From Larix kaempferi (Eukaryota; Streptophyta; Pinopsida; Pinales; Pinaceae), in assembly GCA_027924585.1 (NCBI GenBank), contig BSBM01000370.1:29905501-29969500 (forward strand): a stretch of 64,000 bases of DNA. Direction: 5' to 3'. Position 1 is the stretch's first letter. Each line of letters begins with the position of its first letter. Shown in pieces: positions 11,691 through 23,629 of the stretch. The position numbers and the translations under genes were made by a program. A model generated the notes under the pieces. It did no database searches, had not been told where the DNA came from, and saw only the letters and a program-made list of their open reading frames with translations.

Positions 11691-13087
11691 CCACAAGAGA
11701 AGACAATGTCTATTGTCAAGTTTTAACCACATGCCACCACCATAAGATCCCTATTGAGATGCACCATAAAAGTACCCCACAGGGAGGTCCTCTTAAACAT
11801 AAAGGTCTGAACAAGTCCTTGGAACCTTTTGTTTCAATTCTTTGAAATGATCCTTATAAAAACCCAATATTTTTGAACTAGAGATAGAAACATTTGATGA
11901 AAGGTCTTAAAAAATAACATAGTTTCTAGTTCTCCATATCCCCCAACATATAAAAATAGGAAGTTCTTTGTGTAGTGGAACATTTTTATGCCACATTTCC
12001 AAACTGTGCCCAAAAGTGACAGTTCCCAATTCATATTTAATTGTAAGCATGTATTGACATCCTACCAAAATTTCTGTTAAAAAACACAGTGGTCAAATAC
12101 ATGATCGACAAATTCAACATCCATGAAACATAAACTACAAAGACCTGAACCAACTTTGTCACACTTAATAAGATTATCCCATGTTAAGATTCTATTCTCC
12201 AAACACAACCAAGAGAAGCATTTCAACTTATGAGGCAAATTCCATTTCCAATTTTTATGATACCACCATATTCCTGGAGAAGTGACAAAAGAAGATGAGA
12301 TAGCTTCATAGGTAGTTTTTGCACTAACCTGACCATATATTTTATTCTAGGTCCAAAGGATCCCATCTTCTCAATATGTTAACATAATACCAAGATTATT
12401 TAAACCAACAATGTATGAATTCCATTCATATGCAAAAGTTCCCTTGAGTCCAAGATCCTCAACCATCAACCAATAAGAAGAATTGGTACCAACATAAACC
12501 GTTTTTTAACCTGTGCTAACATTTGTAAACCATGCTCTGTAGGGAAGGAAATAAGAGCTTGAGAACAAGTAGAACTCATCACCACCTAAGAAGGGGTCAA
12601 TACCAACCAATACACTTTTCCCATTATCAATTCTTCAATCCAACCAAGAACCCATCCATGGATAATATTTTATAAAACCCCTCCACAAGATGGAGGCATT
12701 TCGTTCCCTCTTTTTCTTTTTTCTTATCCACTCTACAACTGATACTTTACTCGAGTTTTTGATTGTAGAGCTTCATACCATAAACCTATTCCAAAAGTAC
12801 CTCCCCATAGGCTTTTAAGGCTTAGTGCATGACTAAACCATAAAAAGATTTTTAATCCCCCATCCCCCAAAACTCTTAGGAAGTGATATTTTTTCCCAAT
12901 TTGCCAAATGAACCTTTTCCCCAGATAGATTACCAAATCAAAGGAATTGCATCCTCCTCCTCCTTAAGCTATGTAAAATGGACATAGGGATATTTGCAAG
13001 AGATATCCAATATACTAGAATACTTTCTAGACTAAAATTAATCTGCCTCCCAAGGAAATCCCCATCTATAACACCAAATACTTATCT
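11691..13087 (-). pseudogene. LINE 1 zf-RVT and RT thumb region
   Basis: On the minus strand the zf-RVT block appears near 12,090-12,160 as SLCFMDVEFVDHVFDHCVF, a CxxC-HxxxC type zinc-binding region that precedes RNase H in plant L1 elements. Upstream, fragments near 12,780-12,900 (GDGGLKIFLWFSHALSLKSLW) match the downstream part of LINE RT, where the usual reading is GLGI-NL-FN-AL-K-LW. Multiple stops and frameshifts are present. Confidence 0.6.
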
Positions 13088-13895
13088 TCTTCTCCACTTT
13101 ACTCAAAATCCAAACCCAATCTTATTTTAAATACTTGTTGGGCTTAATACAACAACCCAAATACTTAAAACCATTATCAATTGGATCTACTTTAAAAGGA
13201 AACAAAGATAAAATTTGTGCCAAACCGTCCACTGTAACTCCATTATGGAGAAAACTAGATTTTTGCAAACTAACCTCCATACATGAGGCTTCACAAATAA
13301 GTTAAATAATGTCATGAAAGACTTCGCAATCTTTAAGAGAGCCATCACTAAACAAGAGTACATCATCATAAAAGATGAGATGGGTAATATAATGGAGGGA
13401 ATATACTTTAACACATGTGAGCCTTTTCTCTCTCTCTTTGCTTTACTCAAAATGTGAGCCTTTAACACATGTGAGCCTTTTCTCTCTCTCTTTGCTTTAC
13501 TCAAAATGTGAGCCTTTAACACATGTGAGCCTTTTCTTCTCCACTTTACTCAAAATCCAAACCCAATCTTATTTTAAATACTTGTTGGGCTTAATACAAC
13601 AACCCAAATACTTAAAACCATTATCAATTGGATCTACTTTAAAAGGAAACAAAGATAAAATTTGTGCCAAACCGTCCACTGAAACTCCATTATGGAGAAA
13701 ACTAGATTTTTGCAAACTAACCTCCATACATGAGGCTTCACAAATAAGTTAAATAATGTCATGAAAGACTTCGCAATCTTTAAGAGAGCCATCACTAAAC
13801 AAGAGTACATCATCATAAAAGATGAGATGGGTAATATAATGGAGGGAATATACTTTAACACATGTGAGCCTTTTCTCTCTCTCTTTGCTTTACCA
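13088..13895. repeat. 447-bp segmental tandem duplication plus 54-bp units
   Basis: The block 13,087-13,447 recurs at 13,534-13,894. I see only one base difference near the middle (GTAACTCC versus GAAACTCC). At the junction a 54-bp unit containing AACACATGTGAGCC starts at 13,410, 13,464 and 13,518. The duplicated block covers the LINE 1 RT active-site region, so the RT core is present twice. The near identity implies a recent duplication or an assembly artefact. Confidence 0.9.
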
Positions 13896-14577
13896 ATAAT
13901 CTTGTTAAGACCTTCAATCACCAATAGAAAGAGAAGGAGAAATAACATACATCCTTGTTGTAGTCCTCTAGAACTTTTGAAAAAATATGTAGGAGCCCCA
14001 TTCACTAACATAACAAAGCAAGATGAAGTCACACATGCCATGATCCAATCTATAACTTCCAAAGGCAAACCAATTTGTAACAAAACCAATCTCAAAATGT
14101 CATAATCTACTCTATCATATGCTTTGACCAAATCCATCTTAAAAATCAGAGCTGTCAGTTTTTTATTTATTTTATAGAATGTAAACATTCTTGAGCAATA
14201 CCAACAACATCTAAGATTTGTCTATTGACAATAAATCCAAATTGTTCTTTAGACATGACCTCATCCAACTTTGGTTTGATTTTGTTTGAGATTAGTTTAG
14301 TGATAATATTGTATACCAAATTACAAAGAGAGATAGGTATGTACTCATTAAAGGACTCGGGTTTAGCAATTTTTGGGATAAGTGCAATAAAAGTAGAGTT
14401 CAAAGAATGAGATACATAGCCCCTCACTCTTGATTCCTCAACCACCTCCAACAAATCCTTCCCAAGTATATCAAATAACTCAATAAAAAATTCAACAACC
14501 AAGCCATCGGGCCTAGGACTCTTATATTTGGAAAATTGATTTAAAATACCTTCAATTTCCTTCAATGAAACCTCCAT
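13634..14577 (-). pseudogene. LINE 1 reverse transcriptase core
   Basis: The RT copies element RNA into DNA at the nicked target. On the minus strand the fingers region appears at 14,577-14,167 (YKSPRPDGLVVEFF, TFIALIPKIAKPESFNEY, SKEQFGFIVNRQILD), then the palm with KMDLVKAYDRVDYDIL, carrying the first catalytic Asp, and SSRGLQQGC for the RQG-PLSP box. The catalytic YxDD box survives as FYDDVLLFSDGS near 13,800-13,830, but in a different frame from the preceding part, so a frameshift separates them. The two frames 14,577-14,167 and 14,188-13,634 overlap at another shift. It is a dead gene. Confidence 0.8.
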
Positions 14578-15086
14578 AACAATCCTCCAACCCTCCTTAG
14601 GAGAGAAGAATCAAGGGTAGTTTCGAACAACCTACAATTGTGATCTAATATTTGTCTGACCAAAATTTGTAAAAATAGAAGGAAAATGTGACATTGCAGT
14701 CTCTTCTAAGCCCTTCCAAGAGTTGATTAAATTGCCTTGATTGTCCTTTAGATCCCAGCTAGCATGAAAAATTATCCTATTATTGGAAAATTTATGAAAT
14801 TTTTTTGTGTTATTATCCCCCTAGGATAGAAAAATAGCCCTACTTTTAATCCACCAAGTCTCTTCTTCAATTTTTAGAATTCGAAGTTTTCTAGCTTCCA
14901 GATTAACTAAGAGCTCCTTATCTTGAAAGGATAAAATACTAGTTGAATTTTCTGAAAAAATCTATCAATCTCCTCTTCCACCATCAAAACATTCTGCTTC
15001 AGTCTCAACTTCTACTCCTTTTCCCATCTGTGTACCAGCTTTTTAAGACCTTTCAACTTCCCTACTAGCTTTTTCATAGTAGAATC
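14578..15086 (-). pseudogene. LINE 1 linker between endonuclease and RT
   Basis: This stretch lies between recognisable endonuclease and RT. Frames on the minus strand are short and full of stops. Charged helical pieces such as SFQDKELLVNLEA near 14,920 fit the poorly conserved linker of LINE ORF2. No separate gene is supported. Confidence 0.5.
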
Positions 15087-15640
15087 CTACAACTCCATAG
15101 GGAAAGAATCCCAAAATTCTCTAACAAGAACCATAAAATATTCCATTTCAAGCCATGAATGATTGAGTTTGAATGGATAATTCAAATGAGAAAAGTTTCC
15201 TTCAATTTGTAGACAAATAGGTAAATGGTCTAAAATACCTGGTTTAACAGTCCATGTTCTATATTTTCCTACAGATTCCACTAACCCCTCAACAAGGAAA
15301 AATCTATCCAAACTTTTTTCCACACCAACATCTCCCACCCTCCCATTTCTCCATGTAGGAGACAAATTAGTAGGGAGTATGTCAATTAGATTTGTTTCAT
15401 GAAACAACCGCTAAAAATAACCCAACAAATGATCTAATTTGGGATAGACCCCCCAAAACTCACAAGAAGACAAAGTCAAATTGAGATCCCCACCAAACAC
15501 CAAATTTGTGTTCTTCAAAATACCAATTTCAACATTTTTTTCCCAAAACCTTTGCCTGACACCATAAGGCCCGTAGCAATTTATAATCTTAACCTCGTGA
15601 TCCATACCTTTGAACCTACCTTCTAAAAGGATGCACATAA
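15087..15640 (-). pseudogene. LINE 1 endonuclease domain, C-terminal half
   Basis: This is the APE-type endonuclease that nicks target DNA to prime reverse transcription. The minus strand reads KIINCYGPYGVRQRFWEK, then VFGGDLNLTLSSCEFWG (the GDxN block with catalytic Asp and Asn), then FKLNHSWLEMEYFMVLV. The final SDH block is changed; it reads ILDHLPICLQI. The first strands with the WN-RG-N motif are missing. Two frames (15,638-15,411 and 15,407-15,087) are separated by a stop at about 15,411. Confidence 0.75.
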
Positions 15641-16000
15641 AGTTAATATTATTTTTTCAAAACATTAAAATAAAATAGGATAAAATATTGCTTTGAAATC
15701 AATATGAAATTAAAGTTAGGAATTAAAGAAAGTTAAAATTAGGAATATATATAAAATTCAATTTCTATAATAAATAAAGTTGGATTTCTTATAAGTTAAT
15801 TAATTATTAGAGTAAATTCTTTATATATATATATATATAAGTAAGAAGTATTTTAATTATATATAATTAAGAGAAATACATAGTTCATATGTATGCTTGT
15901 TACCCCATTCCCTTTGAATGACACAACCTGCTACCATGTCTACTACATTTAACAAAAAATTCCCCTCCCATGAAGGATAAAACAAGGAGATTGTACTGTT
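15641..16000. other. AT-rich spacer with (TA)n tract
   Basis: Very AT-rich. A perfect (TA)n microsatellite lies at about 15,821-15,839. No gene is supported. Confidence 0.5.
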
Positions 16001-17044
16001 CTTCCCATGATTTCCCAAAAAAATATAGAGTCTACCTCTATGCAACATATTACAACACTTATCTAAGGAAACTACAAACCAAAACCATATGCACATCATT
16101 CATAAACATAGACAGATTATGGGTCTCGATTTCCAGTTGACAAGCCATGTCATCCTTCTGTCATTGGTCCGACCTAGTCTCCCACTACATTCGGCCTTGG
16201 TAGGAAGGGAATCCCTATCTCTTTTTCCATCACGTCGGTCTTCATATGCATGAGCCGTGTGTCTGCAAACATGTCCTTCTAGAACACCACATGAATGTCA
16301 TCACCCTTGCCCTTCTCTTCTATTTCCATCAGTACATGTACAATAATTCCTTTCATAATATAGTAAAGAGAGAAAGTCCTTTCAAACAATGTTTGTCGAG
16401 CATGAGAAGTCCCCAGATCCTTGATTTAGTTTTCCAGTGCAGATAATTCCTCCCCAGGCTTTGTTTTCTCCATCTCATTCCATAAATCCTTCTCTATTGT
16501 TTCAATATCCTCACAAATTGTTTGTGGAATCGAACCTTTGTACATCCAGGCTGCCTGTGCATCATGCAATTGTTCTTTTTTTTCTCTTTTATGTCCCTCC
16601 TTCCTGCTTCCTGAGTCTTCTGCACTCTGATCCATCCCCCCAGACCTTTCATGAGCCCAGATACCTGGATTCTTAGCCCCATCTCTTTCACAAACCCAGA
16701 TACTTGGAGTCTCAGCTTCAAATGACAGCAAGGACCTCACTTTCTTTCCCTCTACCTCTAGATGCCCACGACAACAAGATAAATAAAGAAGAGAGAGGCT
16801 GGTGACCTCAGACCCTTGGAAAATGATGATGAGAAACTGAACTCCCTCGCATTGCATCGTACCCATGGCCGAATAAAACTGGTAATTAGTCACAACTCTT
16901 TGCATCCTGCACAAACGAACTATCCTGAACTCAATCTCCTCAATTAAAACCTTCCTGCATCCCGTACTACCTTCCCATACATTGGATCTCCTGATGATGC
17001 TCCACCAAGGCGTAGAACCTCTGCCACCTTGCTATATGATACCA
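16001..17044 (-). mobile_element. Body of a small LTR element, 3' part not found
   Basis: This is the sequence downstream of the LTR and primer site at 17,031-17,263. The longest frame (16,914-16,426 minus, 162 aa) is hydrophilic and charged toward its C-terminus (REKKEQ, EDIETIEKDLWNEMEK) and matches no family I know. I found no second LTR to the left, so the element is truncated or rearranged, and its left limit is a guess. Confidence 0.35.
17031..17044 (-). other. Primer-binding site, initiator-Met tRNA type
   Basis: Immediately after the LTR end the minus strand reads TGGTATCATATAGC. The first eight bases match the TGGTATCAGAGC primer site that plant copia elements use for initiator methionine tRNA. 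The match then decays. Confidence 0.6.
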
Positions 17045-17263
17045 TGTCAATACACCTCATGAATACTGAGGGTGGTGAATTCCTTTATAGCATGATTATC
17101 CATGTTTATAACTAGCCATGTGTGGTAGCGCATGAATCTAGTTTCCCACACATCATGTTTGATGTTTTCCATTAATCATATAGTGATGACACCCTATCCG
17201 GGGTTGATTTTTCAGATTGGGCGATGTCCCTGCAATCCCTCCATATTGGATTATCAATCAACA
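17045..17263 (-). repeat. 219-bp LTR of a small LTR element
   Basis: Read on the minus strand the block begins TGTTGATTGATAATCC and ends GTGTATTGACA, so it has TG...CA termini, and a primer site abuts its end. It interrupts the RNase H frame of LINE 2: the frame runs into the LTR and stops at 17,258. Without the second LTR no target duplication can be confirmed. Confidence 0.55.
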
Positions 17264-18668
17264 ATATGGCGAACAAATGATTTCCTCCTTGCCACATGTG
17301 ACCCCCAAATTGGCCAGTTTGTCAGCAATTTTGTCAGCCTCTCTTTTTATATGAGAAAGGATAATTGCCAATTGTGTGGTGAGAAGGGTTGATAAAGTTT
17401 CCAATTGTCCTAAACAATGCCAACTGGGGGAGAGTTTCTCCGCTTTTGAATATTTTAATAGCTTGGATAAGAGCAGGAGAATCAACTTAGAGTCCCCCTC
17501 AACAATAATACGATACATTTTGAGGTGGATGGCTTGTTGGATCCCTCTTATGAGAGCCCAAATTTCTGCCACGTTGTTAGTATCAGTTCCAATGCTTCCA
17601 ACCAAAGTTTGAATTATATTTCCATGGTAATCTCTAAATACTACACCATATCCCGTAGGACCCGGGTTATGCTTAGAGGATCCTTCAAAGTTTAATTTAA
17701 CAAATCTAGTAGGAGGGTGAGACCAAGTGGAGGGGATGGAAGTGGAGGCAGATTGAGTAGAGGGGGATAAAGAGATGTAGGGGGGATAAGTTATCCCCTA
17801 GTTGGTGAGGACTTGCTGCTTTACTGCATCACACGAGAACTCTTCATGAGACCATGTCATGATTTTCACTGATTCCATAACTATAGATTTGATCATATCC
17901 CATGCCTTTGTCCATGATAATTGTTGTGAGAGGAATGTTATTTTGTTTCTCTCCTTCTAGATGTGCCATAGTATGAATCCCAAGAGAAATTGTCAAATTC
18001 TGTTCATAATTGGATTCTTGAAAGCAGAGTTCCTCCATCCTAAGATAGTGTTGGTAATGATGTCCTGTAATCGATCAATAGTGCACATGATTTGCGACAT
18101 TTGGTTTCAAATTTGATTGCTAAAATCATAATGGTTGAGAAGCTTCTCCATAACCTCCTCCTATTGAGTGCAAAGAAGACATATAGACATGCCTATGAAG
18201 TTTCTCTTTTCAAGTTATCCCATGTAAGTATGATGTTATGCATGACTTGCCGTAAGAAAATGTTGACTTTGGGCCATAGATTGGAGCTCTAGATGTGCTT
18301 CCAAGCATTAGAGAGGGGGGGAGGCTCATATTTCACTTTAACGGAGTAAGCTTCTTTGATAGTGAAGGCACCTTTGGGAGAGTGACCCCATCGAAGGATG
18401 TCAATCTCCTCCATTTTTCTAATTTTCCTTCTATTCATCTCATTGCACCATTGTTCTAGGTTAATGTGAGGAGGCACATTCAAATCTTCCTGAGCGATTT
18501 TCCATTGTCTCCAAACTTCATCAAGGGTTCCCTCAATCTAGTAGTCTGCCACCTTATCCAGACCATAATTGAGAATGCTATATTTTATTTTGTCAAGCTC
18601 ATGATTCTCCTCCAAAGGAGGAAGCTACTGTCAAGAGTCCATCCAAAAGTTTGTGCTTTCCCCATTCT
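17264..18668 (-). pseudogene. LINE 2, piece 3: zf-RVT and RNase H
   Basis: This is the 3' third of the split LINE. The minus strand shows RT-distal sequence (NGESTNFWMDS near 18,650; DILRWGHSPKGAFTIKEAYS near 18,380), a zf-RVT core near 18,140-18,190 with CLLC, then RNase H from about 17,700. In RNase H the first block reads LNFEGSSKHNPGPTGYG, with catalytic Asp replaced by Glu; the Glu block is NNVAEIWALI, the Asp block EGDSKLILL and the final block READKIADKLANLG. The piece ends at 17,263 where a small LTR begins, and at 18,669 it is cut by the outer LTR element. Stops and frameshifts are present throughout. Confidence 0.8.
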
Positions 18669-18896
18669 TGTTGAGGGGACCCTTTCAGGCCCTAACTGTC
18701 ATTAACTTAGTTAAATAATAGTAGTTGGAGCTAGTGTGTAACTGATCCAACCATACTATTTTTGTATAAAATAACTATTAGAAGATCAGTGCAAGCAGTT
18801 GAATGCATTTGATTCATATACTTGTCTTTTGATGATAAGTTACTGTGCGTAGTTTATTCTCTTCTTGAATCTGTTGTGAAAGCCCAACTTTCAACA
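18669..18896 (+). repeat. 5' LTR of the outer element
   Basis: A 228-bp LTR starting TGTTGAGGGGACC and ending CCAACTTTCAACA. It has a TATA box (TATAAAATAA, 18,775-18,784). It matches the 3' LTR at 41,665 along its full length with scattered differences. Confidence 0.85.
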
Positions 18897-18898
18897 TC

Positions 18899-18911
18899 TG
18901 GCACCATTGCC
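18899..18911 (+). other. Primer-binding site of the outer element
   Basis: TGGCACCATTGCC lies two bases after the LTR end. The TGG start is the complement of a tRNA CCA end. The sequence resembles the TGGCGCCGTTGCC type site of several plant Ty3/gypsy elements; the exact tRNA is not determined. Confidence 0.6.
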
Positions 18912-19171
18912 ACCCCCATCTGGTCTGGGTGACAACAACAATAGATGGGAGGTGGCTCGAACCCGTTGATGAAGAATTTGAGAATCCTTGCAAGATGTAA
19001 GAAAAGATTCAGAAAGAAAAATGTTGCTCGCTCGTGGGTTGTTGTTGAAGATTTTAATGGATGAAGTCTGTGTGTGGAGTTGCTTGTAAATAGAATCTCA
19101 GCGGATGGAGAGTCGCTGTGTCTAGTCCCCTCCCATCTATCCAATTCGAGGAAGGCAACATGATATCAATC
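18912..19171 (+). other. Outer element internal sequence, left part
   Basis: This is the leader downstream of the primer site, with no coding signal. It is cut at 19,172 by the solo-LTR insertion and resumes at about 39,614. Confidence 0.5.
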
Positions 19172-19483
19172 TGTGGGGATTTTACGTAAACTCAGCCATA
19201 TTCATTAGATTCACAGCCATAAAATAAACGTGTGCAAATGCAAATCAATTAAACATGCACAGCAGAATAAGAACATCATCCACACACATCTTTCATATGC
19301 ATTCAACATATTAGTAATGATCATCAAATTAAAACATTGCAGAATTAAATACACATAAGAATATACTCATCTTCATTGTGCAATTGTCCCAAGCAACTAG
19401 CTATGTCGCTACAACGTTCCACCCAACCATAGGTCTTTGCCCAACCTATATTCTTTCAGCACTCAGAGACCACCCCCGAGCTG
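19172..19483 (-). repeat. Probable solo LTR, left portion
   Basis: On the minus strand this is the end of an LTR finishing AAAATCCCCACA. Its beginning lies at 39,613 (TGTAATATCCCGATTTTG). The 19.2-kb gypsy element splits the two portions with a perfect AGCTG duplication, which shows they were once contiguous. No internal genes or second LTR accompany it, hence solo LTR. I could not find a matching target duplication outside it, so the outer limits are less sure. Confidence 0.5.
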
Positions 19484-20596
19484 TGTTGATGCCCCGAAGA
19501 TCGCAGCATCAAGCAGAAAGGGATTCTCCCCGATAGACTATCCCAATTAGATTGTCCACCGTTTGGTGTGGGGAATCCGTCTGGTTAGCGGTTCCGGCAA
19601 CCGTTAGGTTCGGAGATTTGCTTCGATTACACCGGTTATGGCCCGATCCACCATTCTTTTAATTTTATGGTTTAAATGATATGCAAGTGCCTAAGCTAAC
19701 TTAATCTAAATGCAGAACTCGAAACAAATCTGTATTTAAAACCAAAATAAACCTAAACTCTCCCTGCAAGGAGCAAAATTATAAGTATGAGTAATGTGCT
19801 GGAAGAGTTATCTAAAGATCAAAAGACAGCCATTAAATCATAAAGATACATCTACAGCCAGAAAGCAACAGATATTAGAAGATAGCTTCCAATTCACATG
19901 TAACGCATTGCATTACTCATATAGGAGAAAATTCATTTGCACAAGAAACAGTAAGATCATTCAATACAGAGAAATAATTCAAGACAGCAAAGAAAGATCT
20001 CACTGTAGAATATGAAAGTCATAAGAATAATCCAGCATGCATCCAACATCCATTTCCATGCAAAAGACGTCCTCTCCAGGCTCTTATTAGGCAAATTTCA
20101 TTTTCTTGGAGCAAGTACAAGATAGCTCGTACAAGTTAAGAAAAATCTTTTCCCTGCCAAAAGTCCTTTACACTATCCCTAAACTTCTATTTATATCTTT
20201 ACAAAATGCCTCTTGGGCTGTCACCTGGATCGTTACACATGTCCTCTCCAGAATTTTCCTCAATAATAAGCAAATCGTGGCCCTTTTCTTAAAACAGAAA
20301 ATTTCTCAAAAAGAAAAGGATAGCTGTCCAGTGATTCTATGCTTTAAACATAGGGAGACCAAAATACAAAAAATATGAACAACGCCTTAGGATCAACGTG
20401 TTCATCCTTGGGAAGGCGCTTCTACTAGGAGAGAGGTGCTTGGACCAGCTGCTACTGCTGCTGCTGCTTTCTTTTACTCCTTTGTTATGTAACTGAACCA
20501 GATACCAGTGTCTATGATAACCACATTTGCTGAGGAAGGGAGCAAGATCTTCTGGGAAGTCACATATTTACCAAGTTCTGCTCCAACACCCTGAAT

Positions 20597-23500
20597 TTAT
20601 GCAACTGCTACTTGGTGGATTTCTTTAAGCAAATGACTGTAAATTGATGACAGCCCAATATAGTGATGGAGATCTTCAGTGGCTAAGACATCAATCTTCT
20701 TTACATATTCTATTTGAATGCCTAGCTCTTCCTTCAAGTCTGATAAACGTTTCTCTTTGCTTGGGAACTCATCGAGGGACTGAGGAAAACTCAACTTGCA
20801 CTTATCATGCACTTCATGGACATTTTGATAAAGGTTGTTACTTTTATCCATTGTTCCTTGGATCTTAGCCATTAGCTTAAGGCCACAGTTCCTGCAGAAT
20901 TCCATAAGGGCTATATCTTCTTTAAACTCATATACAGACTTAAATGTGAGATGCTTGGGGAAATCAACCTTGCATTCTCTTCATTCCATTTGGCTCAGGA
21001 TGTTTGTTTTAACCCGAGTATATTTTCCCTTAAGCCTATTGGCCTCTGCATTGACTTCTTTCAATCTAACCATCATGGCTTTGAGCCTGCACACTTCCTC
21101 AGTAATTAGTTCCTGTGTGGCGTGCATTTGTCTCAGAATGTCACAGGACAACTCATGAAAGGGAGACATATCTATTGCTCTACTCTCTGCATGCACTAAT
21201 TGCTCAACCATTGCTTGCTTATCTGCTTGCAGATGAGAGACTCTAGCTTCATAATTGTTCTTTTCTGCTTCTAAAACCATCATCTGGACTGCCAGGTGCT
21301 CATTTTCTTCTTTTAAATGGCGATACTTATCTAATAATTCCTTGTGCTCAACAGACAGGCGATTATATTTATTCACTATAAGATCCCTGTAAGCCTGCTC
21401 ATTAGCCACAGTATGTTGTAACATGTGAGCTCTCCTCTTTGTCGACTCAAATTTTCTAACCATATCGACCACATTGTCCTGTGTTGCTTTTACTGCTGAC
21501 ACACCGGCGGATGCCATGGCTATGGGAGCCTTATTTGTATTTTGCATCACCGTGGTCTCCCGCCGGGTAACAATATCTTCTTGGAAGAGTCTCTTTATCC
21601 TCTCTTTCAATTTCAAGACTACTGCCTTCCTCTTCTTATCATACACAAATTCATGCCATTGGGACACAGTATGATCTTCTGATGGAGTGTAAGGGACGAT
21701 TGGGAGGTCTATTACATGTATTTCTGCTTCTATGGGTGGGGTCTGGACTACTTGAGACGTGTCTGCCTCCAAATTTTCAGTGTCGGGGACACCTGCTTGA
21801 GCTGTGTCTGCCTCCACATTTTGGGTGCCGGGAACACCTGCTTGAGATATGTTTGTTTCCATATCTTGGGTGCCGGAGCCACCTGCCTGGGCATCTTCAT
21901 CGGTCTTAAGTTCTTCTTCCGCCTTTTGTTTCTCTTCAGCTTTATCCCTTCTTTCTTCTTCTTCAGCTTGCTGTTGATTTTCACTTTCTTCCATCTGCTC
22001 TGCATCTTCAGTTTCTTTCTGCAGCCTTGCATCTTCTGCTTCTTGTTGCAGCTTTGCTTCCTCAGCTTCTCTCTGCAATCTTGCATCTTCAGCTTCTTGC
22101 TGCAACCTTGCAACTTTTGATTCTTATTGTAGCCTTGCTTCCTCTTTCAATCTTTGTTCTTCGCGAGCTAGGGCATCTACTGCTTCTCTCTCTTTCTGCA
22201 TATTGGCTTTTCGGGCTGGGGTAGAGCTAGAGCTTGCTCCACTGCCTTGATAACAAATTTGCAACTCAGTCATGTTGCTGATGCCTCTGAACACCTCTTC
22301 CTCGGCATCATAGTAATTAGCATATTCAAAATGAGCATAAATTTCTTTGCAATGCTCGGTAACCTTGCTCCGCCTATCATTTCTATGGAAGATCATTTCA
22401 CCGAAGTGGAAAGCTTTCAACTCTTGAACAAATTCCTCAGCTGATTCAACCCCTGAGAATTTGTAGGCTCCTATGCAGAAGGGCAAAGGAGGGAAAGAAG
22501 CCTTATGTTGCTTGTTAAGCACCCCTCCTATTCCATCAAGGAAAATTTGCCTGACTGCTTCCTTGAGGACTACATAATCAGTAGCGTATTTTGGCAAAAT
22601 GTATGGCGCTTTGGTACCTCCAAAGATCCTGATGTAGGTGCCCTGCTCTGAGAAATAAAAATCTCCATAGTTTTCCAGGACCTCCATGGCATTTTCTGAT
22701 AGACAATTGGGCTCTTCCTTGAAAATGTGCTCATATAGAGGCATGATGAATTCTTCGCAGATGAGCTTATAGCTTGCTCTGTAATTTTTAGCCCACATTA
22801 TTTTATAAGTAGTGTAGACTAGGGTGTTGGATTTATCCCATGTGCAACCTAGTATAGGGAAAGATAGTTTGGCCAAAATACAGTCAATGAGATAGGAATA
22901 CATGTAAAATTTTGACTTTTTTAAGGCCAGACCTTCTCTTGCAGCAGCCACTATGGATGCCAAACTGTCCGAGAGGATAATAGCCTAGTCAAACACAGTC
23001 CCTTTGAATGCTACGAAGTGGATGATGGGGGCCCACTGTATCCTATATACAGTGCCATCAGGCATGCCGAAAATTCTGCATAGCATCAAGGCGATTAACC
23101 TAAAAGGAGGTCTCAGGTTCTAAACATCATATTCATCGTTACCTCTCTTCCTCAAGTGCTTGCCCGTGACCAATAATTTTTTGGCCATCTCAATATTATT
23201 CATCTTACCCATCCATTCATCACTTAGAGCTTGTTGGGGACGTGAGAATTTGTAGGCTGCAGCAATATACGCTGTATGGAATGAAGCGAAAGGCTCTCCC
23301 TTGCTGTCATGCAACACTCTTGTCTCTGGGTTGGCATGTTCCAGTATCCACCTGATCACTTCAGAGCATGGGAACAATTTAGGGCGGGTAGAAGCCCTAG
23401 CTATGCCGGAAGTTCTGATGTTGAGGTAGATTTGTTCTTCTTCCAATAATACATCTGGGATATCCTGGTCCTTGATCATCCTGTAAACATCTCCCCAACG

Positions 23501-23617
23501 GATCTCGGGAGGAATGCCGATGGTACACTTAGTGTCTTGGAACATAGTTTCAGTCCTTAGTTGTACTGGCTCTGGTTCCATCACTTTAGTTTTATTTCTA
23601 CCACCTTTTGGCATCAT
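20597..23617 (-). pseudogene. LTR-encoded coiled-coil protein, copy in 3' LTR
   Basis: A frame of about 1,007 codons runs from the ATG at 23,617 (MMPKGG) to 20,597. In-frame stops lie at 23,120, near 22,986, at 22,124 and at 20,981. Regions: residues 1-165, basic then globular (WGDVYRMIKDQDIPDVLLEE); about 185-465, globular with aromatic-rich blocks (ENYGDFYFSEQGTYIRIFGG); about 475-590, Glu/Gln/Ala-rich helical repeats (RLQQEAEDARLQ type); three copies of a GVPGTQN-EADT-like unit; then a long heptad-like coiled coil (LLDKYRHLKEENEHLAVQ). No signal peptide or membrane segment was seen. I do not recognise the family. It is not gag, protease, RT, RNase H, integrase or a known envelope. Its position downstream of the LTR promoter would make it the first frame of the element transcript. 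Confidence 0.75.
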
Positions 23618-23629
23618 GGCTTATCCTTG

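Larger units (their letters stand above)
11291..15640 (-). mobile_element. 5'-truncated L1-type LINE (LINE 1)
   Basis: A non-LTR retrotransposon reads 15,640 down to 11,291: second half of an endonuclease, reverse transcriptase, zf-RVT zinc-binding region and RNase H, the ORF2 order of plant L1 LINEs. The first part of the endonuclease and all of ORF1 are missing, which fits 5' truncation at integration; the break lies in AT-rich sequence at about 15,640. The frame is broken many times. An internal 447-bp duplication disrupts the RT. I could not identify a clear poly(A) tail or target duplication. Confidence 0.8.

Noticed and set aside
20597-23617. Host gene for a coiled-coil protein
   Set aside because: The same frame lies in both LTRs of one element with the same borders, so it belongs to the element.
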